Below are positions 49,162 through 56,475 of a DNA stretch of 64,000 bases, one piece after another. The stretch lies in the NCBI RefSeq assembly GCF_022879595.1, contig NZ_CP084265.1, forward strand, positions 2,294,001-2,358,000. The letters are read 5' to 3'. Within the stretch, counting starts at the first letter, position 1; each line of letters opens with the position of its first letter. The notes under the pieces are model-generated. The model made no database searches. It had not been told where the DNA came from and saw only the letters and a list, made by a program, of their open reading frames with translations. The position numbers were made by a program, and so were the translations under genes. Source of the stretch: Caballeronia sp. Lep1P3. Lineage in GTDB: Bacteria; Pseudomonadota; Gammaproteobacteria; Burkholderiales; Burkholderiaceae.

Positions 49162-49190
49162 TTTATACAGTGTACCGGGGGCGAATGCAA
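49162..49190 (-). promoter_or_regulatory. Sigma70-type promoter
   Basis: On the minus strand TTGCAT (49190-49185), a 17-bp spacer and TATAAA (49167-49162) precede the 74-residue gene, giving a leader of about 16 nt that contains its GAGGTGA ribosome site. Confidence 0.65.
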
Positions 49191-49218
49191 AAGGGCCACG
49201 CAATGCCTGGCCCTTAGC
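49187..49218 (-). terminator. Hairpin terminator of the gene at 49237
   Basis: On the minus strand AAGGGCCA/TGGCCCTT closes a 9-nt loop and runs into TTTTGC, 20 bp after the stop of the interrupted gene. It overlaps the -35 box of the next promoter. Confidence 0.7.
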
Positions 49219-49236
49219 AGTTGTCCTGCTACGCAA

Positions 49237-49455
49237 TTACGCGAATTGCAGTTCCCGCTCAAAGGCCTCGGCGAGCGCGCCGAACGAAGTACAGTCTTCT
49301 TCAGAATAGAAGCACTCTTGAAGCGCCCAAAAGTAACGGTCATTGAGCCAATACATGTCGCTGCCATCTCGCATCAGCTCAAGTAGTGGTACGCGATCCA
49401 CGAACGACGCCCCTCGGAGTAAGGTGGAGAGCGCGTGATGTGCGTCAGCAATGCG
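49237..49455 (-). pseudogene. 3' part of a small gene apparently split by the IS66 element
   Basis: The reading frame ending at 49237 codes for RIADAHHALSTLLRGASF... and a C-terminus rich in Tyr/Trp/Glu (YWLNDRYFWALQECFYSEED). It enters the IS66 end without its own start or ribosome site. The matching 5' half probably lies at 51971-52267 on the other side of the element. Unknown family. Confidence 0.55.
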
Positions 49456-49457
49456 GG

Positions 49458-51038
49458 TCAGCGGAGATCTGCGGGCATCTTCCAAGGAAGCAGCGCGTCG
49501 TAGTCGTCAACGGTCCTCGCCAGAGGAAGACGTTGGAACAACCAGTGAAGGTAGCGATAGGGATCGATGCCCCCGGCTTTGCAGGTTTCGATCAGGCTGT
49601 AGAGGTTTGCACTTGCGTTCGCCCCCGCTACGGTGTCGCTAAAAAGCCATGAGCGGCGCCCGACGACGAAGGGGCGAATCGCATTCTCGCAAGGGTTGTT
49701 CGAGATGGCCCAAGTGCCGTTCTCGACGTAGCGGATCAGCTTCGGCCACTGCTCGCGCAGATAGGTCAGTGCCTTTCCGAGCAAACTTTTTGGTACGACG
49801 CCGGGCGACTCCGCGAGGGCTAAAGCGTAGATGGCGTCGAGTATGCGCGTGCTGTATCGACGTCGCAGTCGCTGTCGTCGCTCAGCTGCCCATTTCTTAG
49901 AGCGGGCCTCCGCAGTGAACAGCTTGCCGATCAGCGTGATGAAGCGTGTCGCGAGCAGATCGGGCGAACGCGCGGCTTTCGGCACGTTCTCCTCCGCTTT
50001 GATGAAGTACCGTCTTAGGTGTGCCCAACACCCGAGGTGCACGAGGTCGTAGCGTTGAGCGATGTCGTTGTAGGGCTCGTAGCCATCAGTCATCAGAACG
50101 GCGCCCTTGCGGATCCCCGTGAACAGCTTGTCGGCCAGCTTGGCACCGCGTCCGGGCGTATAGCTGAAGCAGCGGATGGGGATGCCTGAATTGGTCATCT
50201 GCGCCCAGAGGTAGCTCTTCGTTTGCGGCTTGCGCCCTTTCTCTTTCAGTACCTGGAACGTCGTCTCGTCACAGTAGATCAGTTCGGCATCAAGCAACGC
50301 ATCGCGCATGAGGTTGATCACGGGCTGGGTCGCGAGGCCAACGCGAACCATGCTGGCGGCGATCGTGTTCGACGAGATGTCTCCGCCGAAGCGACACAGC
50401 AAACCGGCCTGGCGATAGAGCGGCACGCCGAACTGATATTTGCCGGTGGCGATCCATGCGAGCGCCGCTTCGCTCAACAGTCCGCGCGCGATGATGCGCG
50501 GCGGCGCTGGAGTGACCTTGATGCCGAGATCGCAGCACGGACACGCATATTTAACGCGCTGGTGTTGGATCACTCGAAGCTGCTCGGGGATCACATCGAG
50601 CTGCTCGCTGATCTCCGCGCCGATCTCGACGAGCGCTTGTCCATCGTTCGTGCAAAAGCGTTCGGCTTCGGGCAGTTCGTGCCGCACGACCTCGCGCGGT
50701 AGATTGGGATCAAGCGGCTTGCGGTGACCGCGCTTCTTGCGCTTGTGCGCGCCAACCGTCGTCTCCGGCGTGTCTTCTTGAGCAGGCGCGCTGTTCGCGC
50801 CGAGCACCTCGGCTTCGTTGAACAAGCCAAGTTGATCAGAATCTCGTGCCTCGCTCTTGGCGCCGAACAGTTCGCGACGGTAGGCTCGGAGTCGCTCCTC
50901 AGCAAGATCGCGCTCTGCGGTCATAAGCCGCAAGGCGCCGCGTAAGGCCTCCTGTTCTTCTCGCAATGCACGAGCAGCATCGCGCTCGGCGAGCAACGCC
51001 TTCAATTCCTCGGCGGTGATCGTGACATTGATCGGCAT
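49458..51038 (-). CDS. tnpC: IS66 transposase TnpC
   Basis: The 526-residue DDE transposase has an N-terminal leucine-zipper-like coil, a zinc finger ACPCC (about residue 168), the catalytic-type acidic positions YCDETTFQVL (about 255) and TDGYEPYND, and the C-terminal NNPCENAIRPFVVGRRSWLF block. Length is typical, so it may be active. Confidence 0.93.
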   Translation of the reverse strand: MPINVTITAEELKALLAERDAARALREEQEALRGALRLMTAERDLAEERLRAYRRELFGAKSEARDSDQLGLFNEAEVLGANSAPAQEDTPETTVGAHKRKKRGHRKPLDPNLPREVVRHELPEAERFCTNDGQALVEIGAEISEQLDVIPEQLRVIQHQRVKYACPCCDLGIKVTPAPPRIIARGLLSEAALAWIATGKYQFGVPLYRQAGLLCRFGGDISSNTIAASMVRVGLATQPVINLMRDALLDAELIYCDETTFQVLKEKGRKPQTKSYLWAQMTNSGIPIRCFSYTPGRGAKLADKLFTGIRKGAVLMTDGYEPYNDIAQRYDLVHLGCWAHLRRYFIKAEENVPKAARSPDLLATRFITLIGKLFTAEARSKKWAAERRQRLRRRYSTRILDAIYALALAESPGVVPKSLLGKALTYLREQWPKLIRYVENGTWAISNNPCENAIRPFVVGRRSWLFSDTVAGANASANLYSLIETCKAGGIDPYRYLHWLFQRLPLARTVDDYDALLPWKMPADLR

Positions 51039-51069
51039 GGCCGGTTAGACCGGCGCACGGCCTCACTGT

Positions 51070-51423
51070 TCAGCTCACGCGGCGATATTCCTGCTTCGGA
51101 TGCCGTCGTATCGCGGTGATGTCATCGCCATCGAGCAACGCGTGCAACACGTTGCTCGTCATCGTCACGATCTCAGCCTTGTTGTCTGGCCAGATGAAGT
51201 GGCTGCTCTCCAATCGTTTTATAAAAAGCCAGAAACCACTGCCGTCCCAGCCAAGTATCTTTATCCGGTCACGACGTCGGTTTCCGAAGATGTAAAGCGA
51301 CGTGTCCATCGGATTTAGGCGCATCGACTGCTCGACGAGAATCGACAGACTGTTCATGCCGTAGCGGAAGTCGACAGGATCGCGGTGCAGGTAGACCTTC
51401 AGATTATCGTCGAACCGGAACAC
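51070..51423 (-). CDS. tnpB: IS66 accessory protein TnpB
   Basis: This 117-residue protein contains VDFRYGMNSLSILVEQ, LYIFGNRRRDRIKILGWDGSGFWL and RLESSHF, the invariant IS66 Orf2 blocks. It starts at GTG 51423, overlapping tnpA by 25 bp, as usual for translational coupling in this family. Confidence 0.93.
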   Translation of the reverse strand: MFRFDDNLKVYLHRDPVDFRYGMNSLSILVEQSMRLNPMDTSLYIFGNRRRDRIKILGWDGSGFWLFIKRLESSHFIWPDNKAEIVTMTSNVLHALLDGDDITAIRRHPKQEYRRVS

Positions 51424-51899
51424 GGCATCCTCCCGAGCATCTGGACCACGGTGGTCAGCTCGTCGATGGTCGCCTCTGCGATGTCGAACTCAACACCGTT
51501 AGGCAAACGTATGTGCAAGGCAACCGTGATCGATGGTGTGCGCGCGGACACCGCTCGTTCAACCGTCACAGCCCCCTGAACGACCGGTACAAATGGTGAT
51601 GGCACGTCGGTCGCGTCAGTCCGCAAGGCAGGCGGCGTGACATCAAGCGATGCCCTGTCTGCTGGTCTCAGTTCCTTATCCGCCGAATTCCGCGCCGCAT
51701 GTGTCTTCTGATAGCGCGTGATCCACTCGCGCAACAGATTCGGGTTCAAGCCGTATTGCATCGCCGTCCGGGCTATCGAAACGCCGGACGTCATGCACAA
51801 CTGGACCAGTTCCTCGCGGGCTTGCGGATCGTATTCCCGGCGACCATCCCGTTTCGCGCCGACTACCAGACGGCTACGCAAGTCTCGATCTTCTGTCAT
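51399..51899 (-). CDS. tnpA: IS66 accessory protein TnpA
   Basis: The 166-residue protein has an N-terminal helix-turn-helix (QLCMTSGVSIARTAMQYGLN) and a C-terminal LPNGVEFDIAEATIDELTTVVQMLG block that is typical of IS66 Orf1. It should bind element DNA. A CTGT-N8-ACAG palindrome sits 16 bp upstream of its start. Confidence 0.88.
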   Translation of the reverse strand: MTEDRDLRSRLVVGAKRDGRREYDPQAREELVQLCMTSGVSIARTAMQYGLNPNLLREWITRYQKTHAARNSADKELRPADRASLDVTPPALRTDATDVPSPFVPVVQGAVTVERAVSARTPSITVALHIRLPNGVEFDIAEATIDELTTVVQMLGRMPCSGSTII

Positions 51900-51914
51900 G
51901 TACTCTCATCCCAG

Positions 51915-51930
51915 CTGTCCACGTGGACAG
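51915..51930. promoter_or_regulatory. Perfect 16-bp palindrome upstream of tnpA
   Basis: CTGTCCACGTGGACAG is a complete inverted repeat in the tnpA leader. It has the CTGT-N8-ACAG spacing of a LexA box, though the centre is GC-rich instead of AT-rich. Operator role is inferred. Confidence 0.5.
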
Positions 51931-51970
51931 GTAGCATCAGAGAATCACTCGTCCATTGCTAGGGCGTCCC

Positions 51971-52267
51971 TTAAGGACCGCATACAAGTAGTGCATCAAT
52001 GTCCGCACTGTCCGTGAAAAGCTGGTCAGCGAGCCCATCGGTATCGAGCACGCCCGCTTCCGCTGCAGCTGCCAGGCTGTCGAAGAACCAGTTCAGGACA
52101 GGGGCACCGGGTTTTTGCGTGAGTGCCTCTACGCTAATCGGCGTCAACGTCTTCGAGACGTGATTCCAGCCGCCAAACTCGATAAGCGCGCTCGCGGCAC
52201 GCTGACCTTCTTCGTTCTCGAACATCAGCGGCGTAGGACGCGCTGCGTAAGCTTCAATCTTTGCCAT
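51971..52267 (-). pseudogene. 5' part of the gene split by the IS66 element
   Basis: Starting at ATG 52267, with GAGG well placed upstream, the protein begins MAKIEAYAARPTPLMFENEE and reads 98 residues to a stop inside the element junction (ends LLVCGP). Acidic and alanine-rich, unrecognised. Together with the tail at 49237 it would give a protein of about 165 residues. Confidence 0.55.
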
Positions 52268-52417
52268 CAAATCCTCGTAGGTTGTGCCACAGGGCTCTCA
52301 CCCGGGTCGGCGTCAAAGCGCCGGCACGCTGGATAACGTCAAACCTTACGAATTCTTGAGCACAAAAAAAGGGGAGCGAATGCGTGTGCTGTATTTTTCC
52401 GCGAAAGTACAGTACAG

Positions 52418-52738
52418 CTACCACGCAAGTAGAACGCGTAGCCGCTCAATGAGCCACTGCAGCTCTTCAGGCGACACCCAGGCTTTGCCGGCAACTGCAC
52501 GGCGAACGCGCCCAAGTGTCTCTTCTTGAGCGTGCCCGGGGTGCTTCTCAGCGTCAGCGCGCGCTTTGGGCAGCAACTGATGCGCGAGGTCTTCGCAAAT
52601 CTCGTAGCGCTCCGCACGCTCTTCAGCTGACTGAAGGATGTATCGGCCGCGGGAAATCACTACACCCACCTTTGTTTGCACGCCCGGCACCGTTGCTGGC
52701 ATGTGCTCGTGTGGGAAGTCGTCAGGCACTGGCAGCAT
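52418..52738 (-). CDS. Hypothetical protein, fourth gene of an overlapping operon
   Basis: A 106-residue protein starting MLPVPDDFPHEHMPATVPGV with a helical, charged body (SAEERAERYEICEDLAHQLL) and C-terminal ELQWLIERLRVLLAW. It overlaps the upstream gene by 17 bp at ATG 52738. No family recognised. It is the last in a set of four tightly coupled genes. Confidence 0.6.
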   Translation of the reverse strand: MLPVPDDFPHEHMPATVPGVQTKVGVVISRGRYILQSAEERAERYEICEDLAHQLLPKARADAEKHPGHAQEETLGRVRRAVAGKAWVSPEELQWLIERLRVLLAW

Positions 52739-53294
52739 CAGCGGTCTCAAGGACTGACCGGGCGATAGTCACAACGTCGTCGCCGATGACGAAAGCCACG
52801 GGTGGCAGGTCGATGCGATGCTGCGTGCTATGCACGCTGGCGTAAGCAAGCCCGTTTCTGCACTCAACAGCGACGTGCAGAGATGCCCGCACTTGCGACT
52901 CCGCTGGTCCTTCCAGTCGCACCTCGTGCACATAAATCGTAAAGAGGCTAGAAACTGGAAAAGGCCCTCTCGGGTCGGGCCGATTCAGCGCACTGCGCGC
53001 ACTCCGCCAACGCGGCTCTCCGTACGAGAGCGTCGTGCCCTCGCACACAACCTGCACGCTGTCGCCGGTGCCGTCGCCCAAACAAACTAAGGCATTTGTT
53101 TGCAGCGGTCCCTCGACGCGATACGCGTGCTCACTGTCGCCCGCTCGGGACGGCCGGACGCTACGCAGCTTTTCTCTGTATGCAAGAACGCTGTCGCGGT
53201 CCAGTGCGAGGTCGCTGACCGCAAGCAAGCGGAGTACATCGGCTTCGGTAATGTGCAAGACGGCCGCCGCCTCTGCTTCTGTAAAGTCAGTCAT
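52722..53294 (-). CDS. Hypothetical protein, third gene of the operon
   Basis: A 190-residue protein starting MTDFTEAEAAAVLHITEADV. The first 45 residues resemble a short helix-turn-helix (EAEAAAVLHITEADVLRLLAV), and the rest appears beta-rich with RLEGPAESQVRASLHVAVECR. ATG 53294 overlaps the upstream stop by 8 bp. No known family; binding of DNA by the N-terminus is a guess. Confidence 0.65.
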   Translation of the reverse strand: MTDFTEAEAAAVLHITEADVLRLLAVSDLALDRDSVLAYREKLRSVRPSRAGDSEHAYRVEGPLQTNALVCLGDGTGDSVQVVCEGTTLSYGEPRWRSARSALNRPDPRGPFPVSSLFTIYVHEVRLEGPAESQVRASLHVAVECRNGLAYASVHSTQHRIDLPPVAFVIGDDVVTIARSVLETADAASA

Positions 53295-53589
53295 CGCCGT
53301 TGCTCGCGTGCACACGCAAAGCGAGGGCGACGGCCGCATCCGGACGCATCGGCAGCGGGTCGCGCGGCGCTACATGTACCGCCCATCCGCACAACTCGCG
53401 CACCTTGTACTTGTCAGCATCGGACAGATGCATAGTAAGCAGCGCGGCGTCGACGACCGCTTCCGCAGCCCCCTGCAGTGCGGTCATCCTCCTGCAGCAT
53501 TCAAACACAGCGTCGAACGCGGCCTGCACACGCGTAGAGTTGGTATTCGCTTCAGCGCGCGCATCCCGAATCAATGCTTCATATGTCAT
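53287..53589 (-). CDS. Hypothetical protein, second gene of the operon
   Basis: A 100-residue helical protein starting MTYEALIRDARAEANTNSTR, with FDAVFECCRRMTALQGAAEA and a C-terminal PMRPDAAVALALRVHASNGD. ATG 53589 overlaps the first gene's stop by 4 bp (ATGA), a translational coupling sign. Unrecognised. Confidence 0.65.
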   Translation of the reverse strand: MTYEALIRDARAEANTNSTRVQAAFDAVFECCRRMTALQGAAEAVVDAALLTMHLSDADKYKVRELCGWAVHVAPRDPLPMRPDAAVALALRVHASNGDD

Positions 53590-53852
53590 TGCTGGAAAGC
53601 CTCCCGCACTATCTGTTCGCAACGAGCAATAACGCTGTCGGGCAGCTTCGCGAACCAGTCCCAGCTGCGCCGCTCTGACGCCGGCAGCTTGAAGTCGTTC
53701 GTAGCGATTCTGCGGACGAGAGCCGCAGCGACGAACTGTGGAATATCGAACTCCATGTCAATGCGTCGCATCGCAAGGTACCACCCTGTTCCACCCATAT
53801 AGCTCCCGATGCCAATGCGCTCAACGCGGCGCGTTAATTGCACTTTTCCCAT
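53586..53852 (-). CDS. Hypothetical protein, first gene of the operon
   Basis: An 88-residue protein starting MGKVQLTRRVERIGIGSYMG with aromatic-rich middle (GTGWYLAMRRIDMEFDIPQF) and basic C-terminal helices. No clear ribosome site supports 53852; starts at 53909 or 53942 in the same frame are alternatives. It leads the four-gene operon, divergent from the gene at 53978. Confidence 0.6.
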   Translation of the reverse strand: MGKVQLTRRVERIGIGSYMGGTGWYLAMRRIDMEFDIPQFVAAALVRRIATNDFKLPASERRSWDWFAKLPDSVIARCEQIVREAFQQ

Positions 53853-53899
53853 GGTAGCATAGTCGCACTTTGTTCGATGAAACAGGGGTTTTCCCACCC

Positions 53900-53920
53900 T
53901 TAATTGCATCATGCAACTAA
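53900..53920. promoter_or_regulatory. Inverted repeat in the divergent promoter region
   Basis: TTAATTGCA and TGCAACTAA, separated by TCA, are 9-bp arms with one mismatch. They sit midway in the 125-bp gap between two divergent operons, a fitting place for a shared operator. Confidence 0.5.
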
Positions 53921-53977
53921 GGTCAGAACTTATCGACAACATATCCACATTTATTTGAAACAAAAGAGGTTCGTTTG

Positions 53978-54304
53978 ATGAGAAGATTTGGCGCAAGGGT
54001 CGTCGTGCAGGTTGGCGACACTAAACCGTTCATGTTGCACGAGTGCGCACCCCTGATTCAGCAAGATTCCGCGCGCGCGGAAGACCGGAAATTCGCCCGG
54101 AACCTTGTTAGCCTTAATCTGCATCAGTGCAGCAGCTGCTATGACCTGCTTTTCCGCATGTACAACCAACGCGTAGCGGAGGAGTGGGAAGCCAAGCGCT
54201 ACTGTCCTACGCCCGAAATGGAGTTTCTGTGCGAACTTTTTCAGGTTTGTCTTAAGTATTCGAAGGCAACGCTATATATCGAGGCGTTGACCGGTGACGA
54301 CTGA
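53978..54304 (+). CDS. Hypothetical protein upstream of the DUF6088-like gene
   Basis: A 108-residue protein starting MRRFGARVVVQVGDTKPFML. AAAGAGG lies 9-10 bases before ATG 53978. Cysteines in LHQCSSCYDLLF and YCPTPEMEFLCELF could bind metal or form a helical bundle. It overlaps the next gene by 11 bp, so the two proteins are probably made together. Unrecognised; antitoxin/toxin partner is speculation. Confidence 0.65.
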   Translation: MRRFGARVVVQVGDTKPFMLHECAPLIQQDSARAEDRKFARNLVSLNLHQCSSCYDLLFRMYNQRVAEEWEAKRYCPTPEMEFLCELFQVCLKYSKATLYIEALTGDD

Positions 54305-54692
54305 AGCGAGAATCAAGCGTTCCATAGCGTTGCGCGACGGCACTGTAGTGCTGCGCTCGGATGTCGCTAATCTTGGTAGCCCCGCTCAAGTCTCCCGAGT
54401 GCTCGCACGGCTTGTGGCTAACGGTGCGCTCGTGCGCGTGAGCCTGGGCGTGTATGCGAAAACGCGACTGAACAAATTCACGGGAAAACTGGCACCGGCT
54501 GCGCCATTTGAGTCCATAGCCGCCGAGACGTTTCAGCGCTTGGGCATTGCAGTTATGCCGGGCCGCCTCGCACGCGAATACAACGAGGGAAAGACAACGC
54601 AGATTCCTGTCGATGGTGCGGTGAGCACCGGAGCGCGACGCATAACCCGAAAGATTACGGTAGGTCGCAAGTCCGTCAAGTACGAGCGGTGA
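54294..54692 (+). CDS. DUF6088 / AbiEi-like winged-helix protein
   Basis: This 132-residue protein starts at GTG 54294. Its first 60 residues form a winged helix (VANLGSPAQVSRVLARLVAN, then GALVRVSLGVYAK), like the N-terminal domain of AbiEi antitoxins and DUF6088. The second half ends TTQIPVDGAVSTGARRITRK, matching the DUF6088 tail. Such proteins often act as antitoxin or repressor, but no AbiEii nucleotidyltransferase is present; the partner here would be the 108-residue gene. Confidence 0.72.
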   Translation: MTTEARIKRSIALRDGTVVLRSDVANLGSPAQVSRVLARLVANGALVRVSLGVYAKTRLNKFTGKLAPAAPFESIAAETFQRLGIAVMPGRLAREYNEGKTTQIPVDGAVSTGARRITRKITVGRKSVKYER

Positions 54693-54699
54693 CCAGCCT

Positions 54700-54717
54700 G
54701 TTTTCAACGTTGAAAAC
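54700..54717. promoter_or_regulatory. Perfect 18-bp palindrome, copy 1
   Basis: GTTTTCAACGTTGAAAAC is a complete inverted repeat 7 bp after the DUF6088-like stop. Its core TTTCAACGTTGAAA matches a second site at 54746. Confidence 0.75.
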
Positions 54718-54745
54718 TGTAATGCGCCTCATCCGGTACGACACC

Positions 54746-54759
54746 TTTCGACGTCGAAA
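54746..54759. promoter_or_regulatory. Perfect 14-bp palindrome, copy 2
   Basis: TTTCGACGTCGAAA shares the pattern TTTC-R-ACGT-Y-GAAA with copy 1; centres are 44 bp apart, close to four helical turns. Paired operators or partition-like sites are possible. Confidence 0.75.
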
Positions 54760-54905
54760 CTCGTCACTCAGGGCACGCTGAAACACCGCGCTTACCTGCG
54801 GCGTACCGCCCAGTTCGGTTGACGCATAGCCGGTTGACAACAGCAATGCGAGCAGCCAGCCGAAGGGCTGCTCAGGCCCGTGCTACACGGCTCTCCCATC
54901 TTTTC

Positions 54906-55451
54906 ATGCACATGGATAAAGGTGTCGCCCTAGACATCTGCATGAAAATCCCCGCCAAACGCTCCGCCCGCGCCGCTAGCCGCGTTGCTGAATCCACGCC
55001 CGAGTCGCTTTTTGTCGACAAGGCGCCGCCAGCGCCCTCTGCTGCGCAGCCCGCCACGCACTTCATCGCCTACCGTGGCCTCGGTTTGCTGCCAAACGCT
55101 CCACTCATCGCCGTGTACTCGACGGCACCGTTCGAGCCGCTTCTTGCCGACAACGAAGCCGCTGCTGCGTCGAGCAGCTACAGCGGCGAGCACCTCTTTG
55201 TCGCCAGCGTCACGTCATCAGAGCGCGTTACTGCCTACAAAGACCTTGAGGGCAAGGAAGGCGCTGCGGTCATGTCGCAGCTGCTGGCGCTGAGCGCGCC
55301 GCATTCGCACTGGTTCCTAGTGCCGGTGCACGGCTTTGATAGCAGCCCGCTTGCCACCATGGACCATCTGCGCGCGCGCGCCACGTATGTCGCCCAGGGC
55401 GACCGGCGCCTCCGCGAGCTGCTCGCAAGCGATGCTATCGAAGAAGTCTGA
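54906..55451 (+). CDS. Hypothetical protein
   Basis: A 181-residue protein with a basic, low-complexity N-terminus (MKIPAKRSARAASRVAESTP) and a globular part from THFIAYRGLGLLPNAPLIAV to the C-terminus LRELLASDAIEEV. Starts at 54906, 54912 or 54942 are possible and none has a clear ribosome site. It is followed by a good terminator. No family recognised. Confidence 0.55.
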   Translation: MHMDKGVALDICMKIPAKRSARAASRVAESTPESLFVDKAPPAPSAAQPATHFIAYRGLGLLPNAPLIAVYSTAPFEPLLADNEAAAASSSYSGEHLFVASVTSSERVTAYKDLEGKEGAAVMSQLLALSAPHSHWFLVPVHGFDSSPLATMDHLRARATYVAQGDRRLRELLASDAIEEV

Positions 55452-55460
55452 GTCGACCGT

Positions 55461-55486
55461 TTAGAGTATTCACTCTAAATATTTTG
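55461..55486 (+). terminator. Terminator after the gene at 54906
   Basis: TTTAGAGT/ACTCTAAA is a perfect 8-bp stem with an ATTC loop, followed by TATTTT, 10 bp after the stop. Confidence 0.7.
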
Positions 55487-55493
55487 TGAGCAA

Positions 55494-55541
55494 GCCCCCT
55501 GCATTGCGCCCAATGAGGCGCATTACGCAGGGGCTGTTTTC
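55494..55541 (+). repeat. Intergenic hairpin 1
   Basis: AGCCCC-TGC/GCAGGGGCT with an inner GCGCC/GGCGC stem forms a branched hairpin followed by TGTTTT, before the gene at 55613. First of three hairpins separating small genes. Confidence 0.65.
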
Positions 55542-55612
55542 ATGGGGTGCTTATACGTCGTATACAGCCCTCAGGGAGCTGTCCTTAAAACTCTCTTTCA
55601 GTGAGACACACC

Positions 55613-55834
55613 ATGAAACGCTTTCACTACTTCGCCGGCTCGCTTGCGTGCGGTCCCTTCAAATCCGTTCGTGTTGGATTCCGCAAAAATGGCGAGGCCG
55701 AATATGAGCTAAAGGTCGGTCAAGAACGATTCGAAATCTCCGCGGATGACTACAAAGACCTCTACAACGCTTATCTGTACGACAACCTCGGCTTCGCGAT
55801 GGGTATGTACGCGCGTCTGTCGCGACCCAACTGA
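55613..55834 (+). CDS. Small hypothetical protein
   Basis: A 73-residue protein starting MKRFHYFAGSLACGPFKSVR with alternating polar/aromatic pattern (VGFRKNGEAEYELKVGQERF) suggesting a small beta sheet, then a helix ISADDYKDLYNAYLYDNLGF. ATG 55613 follows GTGAGA. Unrecognised; first of a row of short genes of phage-like character. Confidence 0.6.
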   Translation: MKRFHYFAGSLACGPFKSVRVGFRKNGEAEYELKVGQERFEISADDYKDLYNAYLYDNLGFAMGMYARLSRPN

Positions 55835-55847
55835 TTGAAAGCAGCAT

Positions 55848-55882
55848 GCGGGGCTGGCCAATGCCGCCTGCCCCGCCTTTGA
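55848..55882 (+). repeat. Intergenic hairpin 2 with shared leader
   Basis: GCGGGGC/GCCCCGC closes a loop with an inner GGC/GCC pair, followed by TTTGACAACAACAGAAATAT and the next ATG. A very similar arrangement occurs at 56417. Confidence 0.7.
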
Positions 55883-55907
55883 CAACAACAGAAATATTGG
55901 ACAGCAA

Positions 55908-56402
55908 ATGACCTTCAAAGAAACCTACACGGGCGCCGACATCCTCTCGATTGTGCGCACTCACTATGCAAACAGCGATGCAGCTGACGAAGACTTGACA
56001 GCAGAACAAGTGGTTGCAAGCGGCAAGTGCTATGGCGACACGGCGATGGACATTTTGCTTTGCTTGCTGGCGAGCGAAAAGCACGACACGGAGTACGGCA
56101 CGCTCGAAGAATGCTGCGATGAGTTGGCTCGCTACCCGCTGGACAAAGAAACACATACGCAATTGGGCGTTCGAGTTCGCGAATACGAGTCTGGCGCGCG
56201 GGAAGTCAGCTGGGGCTTCGGCGACGACTACGTTCATATTCACGGCATCCGCGACTTGCTCGAGCACGCTCAACTGCAGGAAGACACGATGCCCATCTGG
56301 TTCGATGATGAGTGGGTCGAGGTCTGGGACTATGACGCTAGCCTCGCTTACGGAGGCAGGTGGGTCACGAAAGCAAGCATCGAAGCGCGCGACAACGACT
56401 AA
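55908..56402 (+). CDS. Hypothetical acidic protein
   Basis: A 164-residue, strongly acidic protein starting MTFKETYTGADILSIVRTHY, with many Asp/Glu and Trp residues (WFDDEWVEVWDYDASLAYGG). The strong negative charge recalls DNA-mimic or anti-restriction proteins, but that is only an impression. ATG 55908 has GGACAG upstream. No family recognised. Confidence 0.65.
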   Translation: MTFKETYTGADILSIVRTHYANSDAADEDLTAEQVVASGKCYGDTAMDILLCLLASEKHDTEYGTLEECCDELARYPLDKETHTQLGVRVREYESGAREVSWGFGDDYVHIHGIRDLLEHAQLQEDTMPIWFDDEWVEVWDYDASLAYGGRWVTKASIEARDND

Positions 56403-56416
56403 CACGCAATGACACC

Positions 56417-56438
56417 AGGGCCGGCGATGCCGGCCCCT
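56417..56438 (+). repeat. Intergenic hairpin 3 with shared leader
   Basis: AGGGCCGGC/GCCGGCCCT is a perfect 9-bp stem with a GAT loop, followed by TTGATAACAACACAAACACT, closely resembling the TTGACAACAACAGAAATATT after hairpin 2. Confidence 0.75.
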
Positions 56439-56475
56439 TGATAACAACACAAACACTGACTGCACGGAGACGCTT

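Larger units (their letters stand above)
49455..51965 (-). mobile_element. IS66-family insertion sequence (approximate limits)
   Basis: The element holds the three standard IS66 genes in order tnpA-tnpB-tnpC on the minus strand, all full length. Limits are set by the tnpC stop on the left and the tnpA leader on the right; I could not identify terminal inverted repeats or the usual 8-bp duplication with confidence. The flanking gene halves suggest insertion into one small gene. Confidence 0.8.

Noticed and set aside
49419..51990. Exact IS66 ends such as GTAAGG/TTAAGGG
   Set aside because: Candidate repeats match too weakly and no 8-bp duplication could be confirmed.
53930..53949. Two DnaA-box-like 9-mers (TTATCGACA, ATATCCACA)
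   Set aside because: Each has a mismatch to TTATNCACA and there is no replication gene nearby; no origin claimed.
54700..54759. Chromosomal parS site
   Set aside because: The palindromes resemble parS but have two extra central bases, so they are reported as operator-like, not parS.
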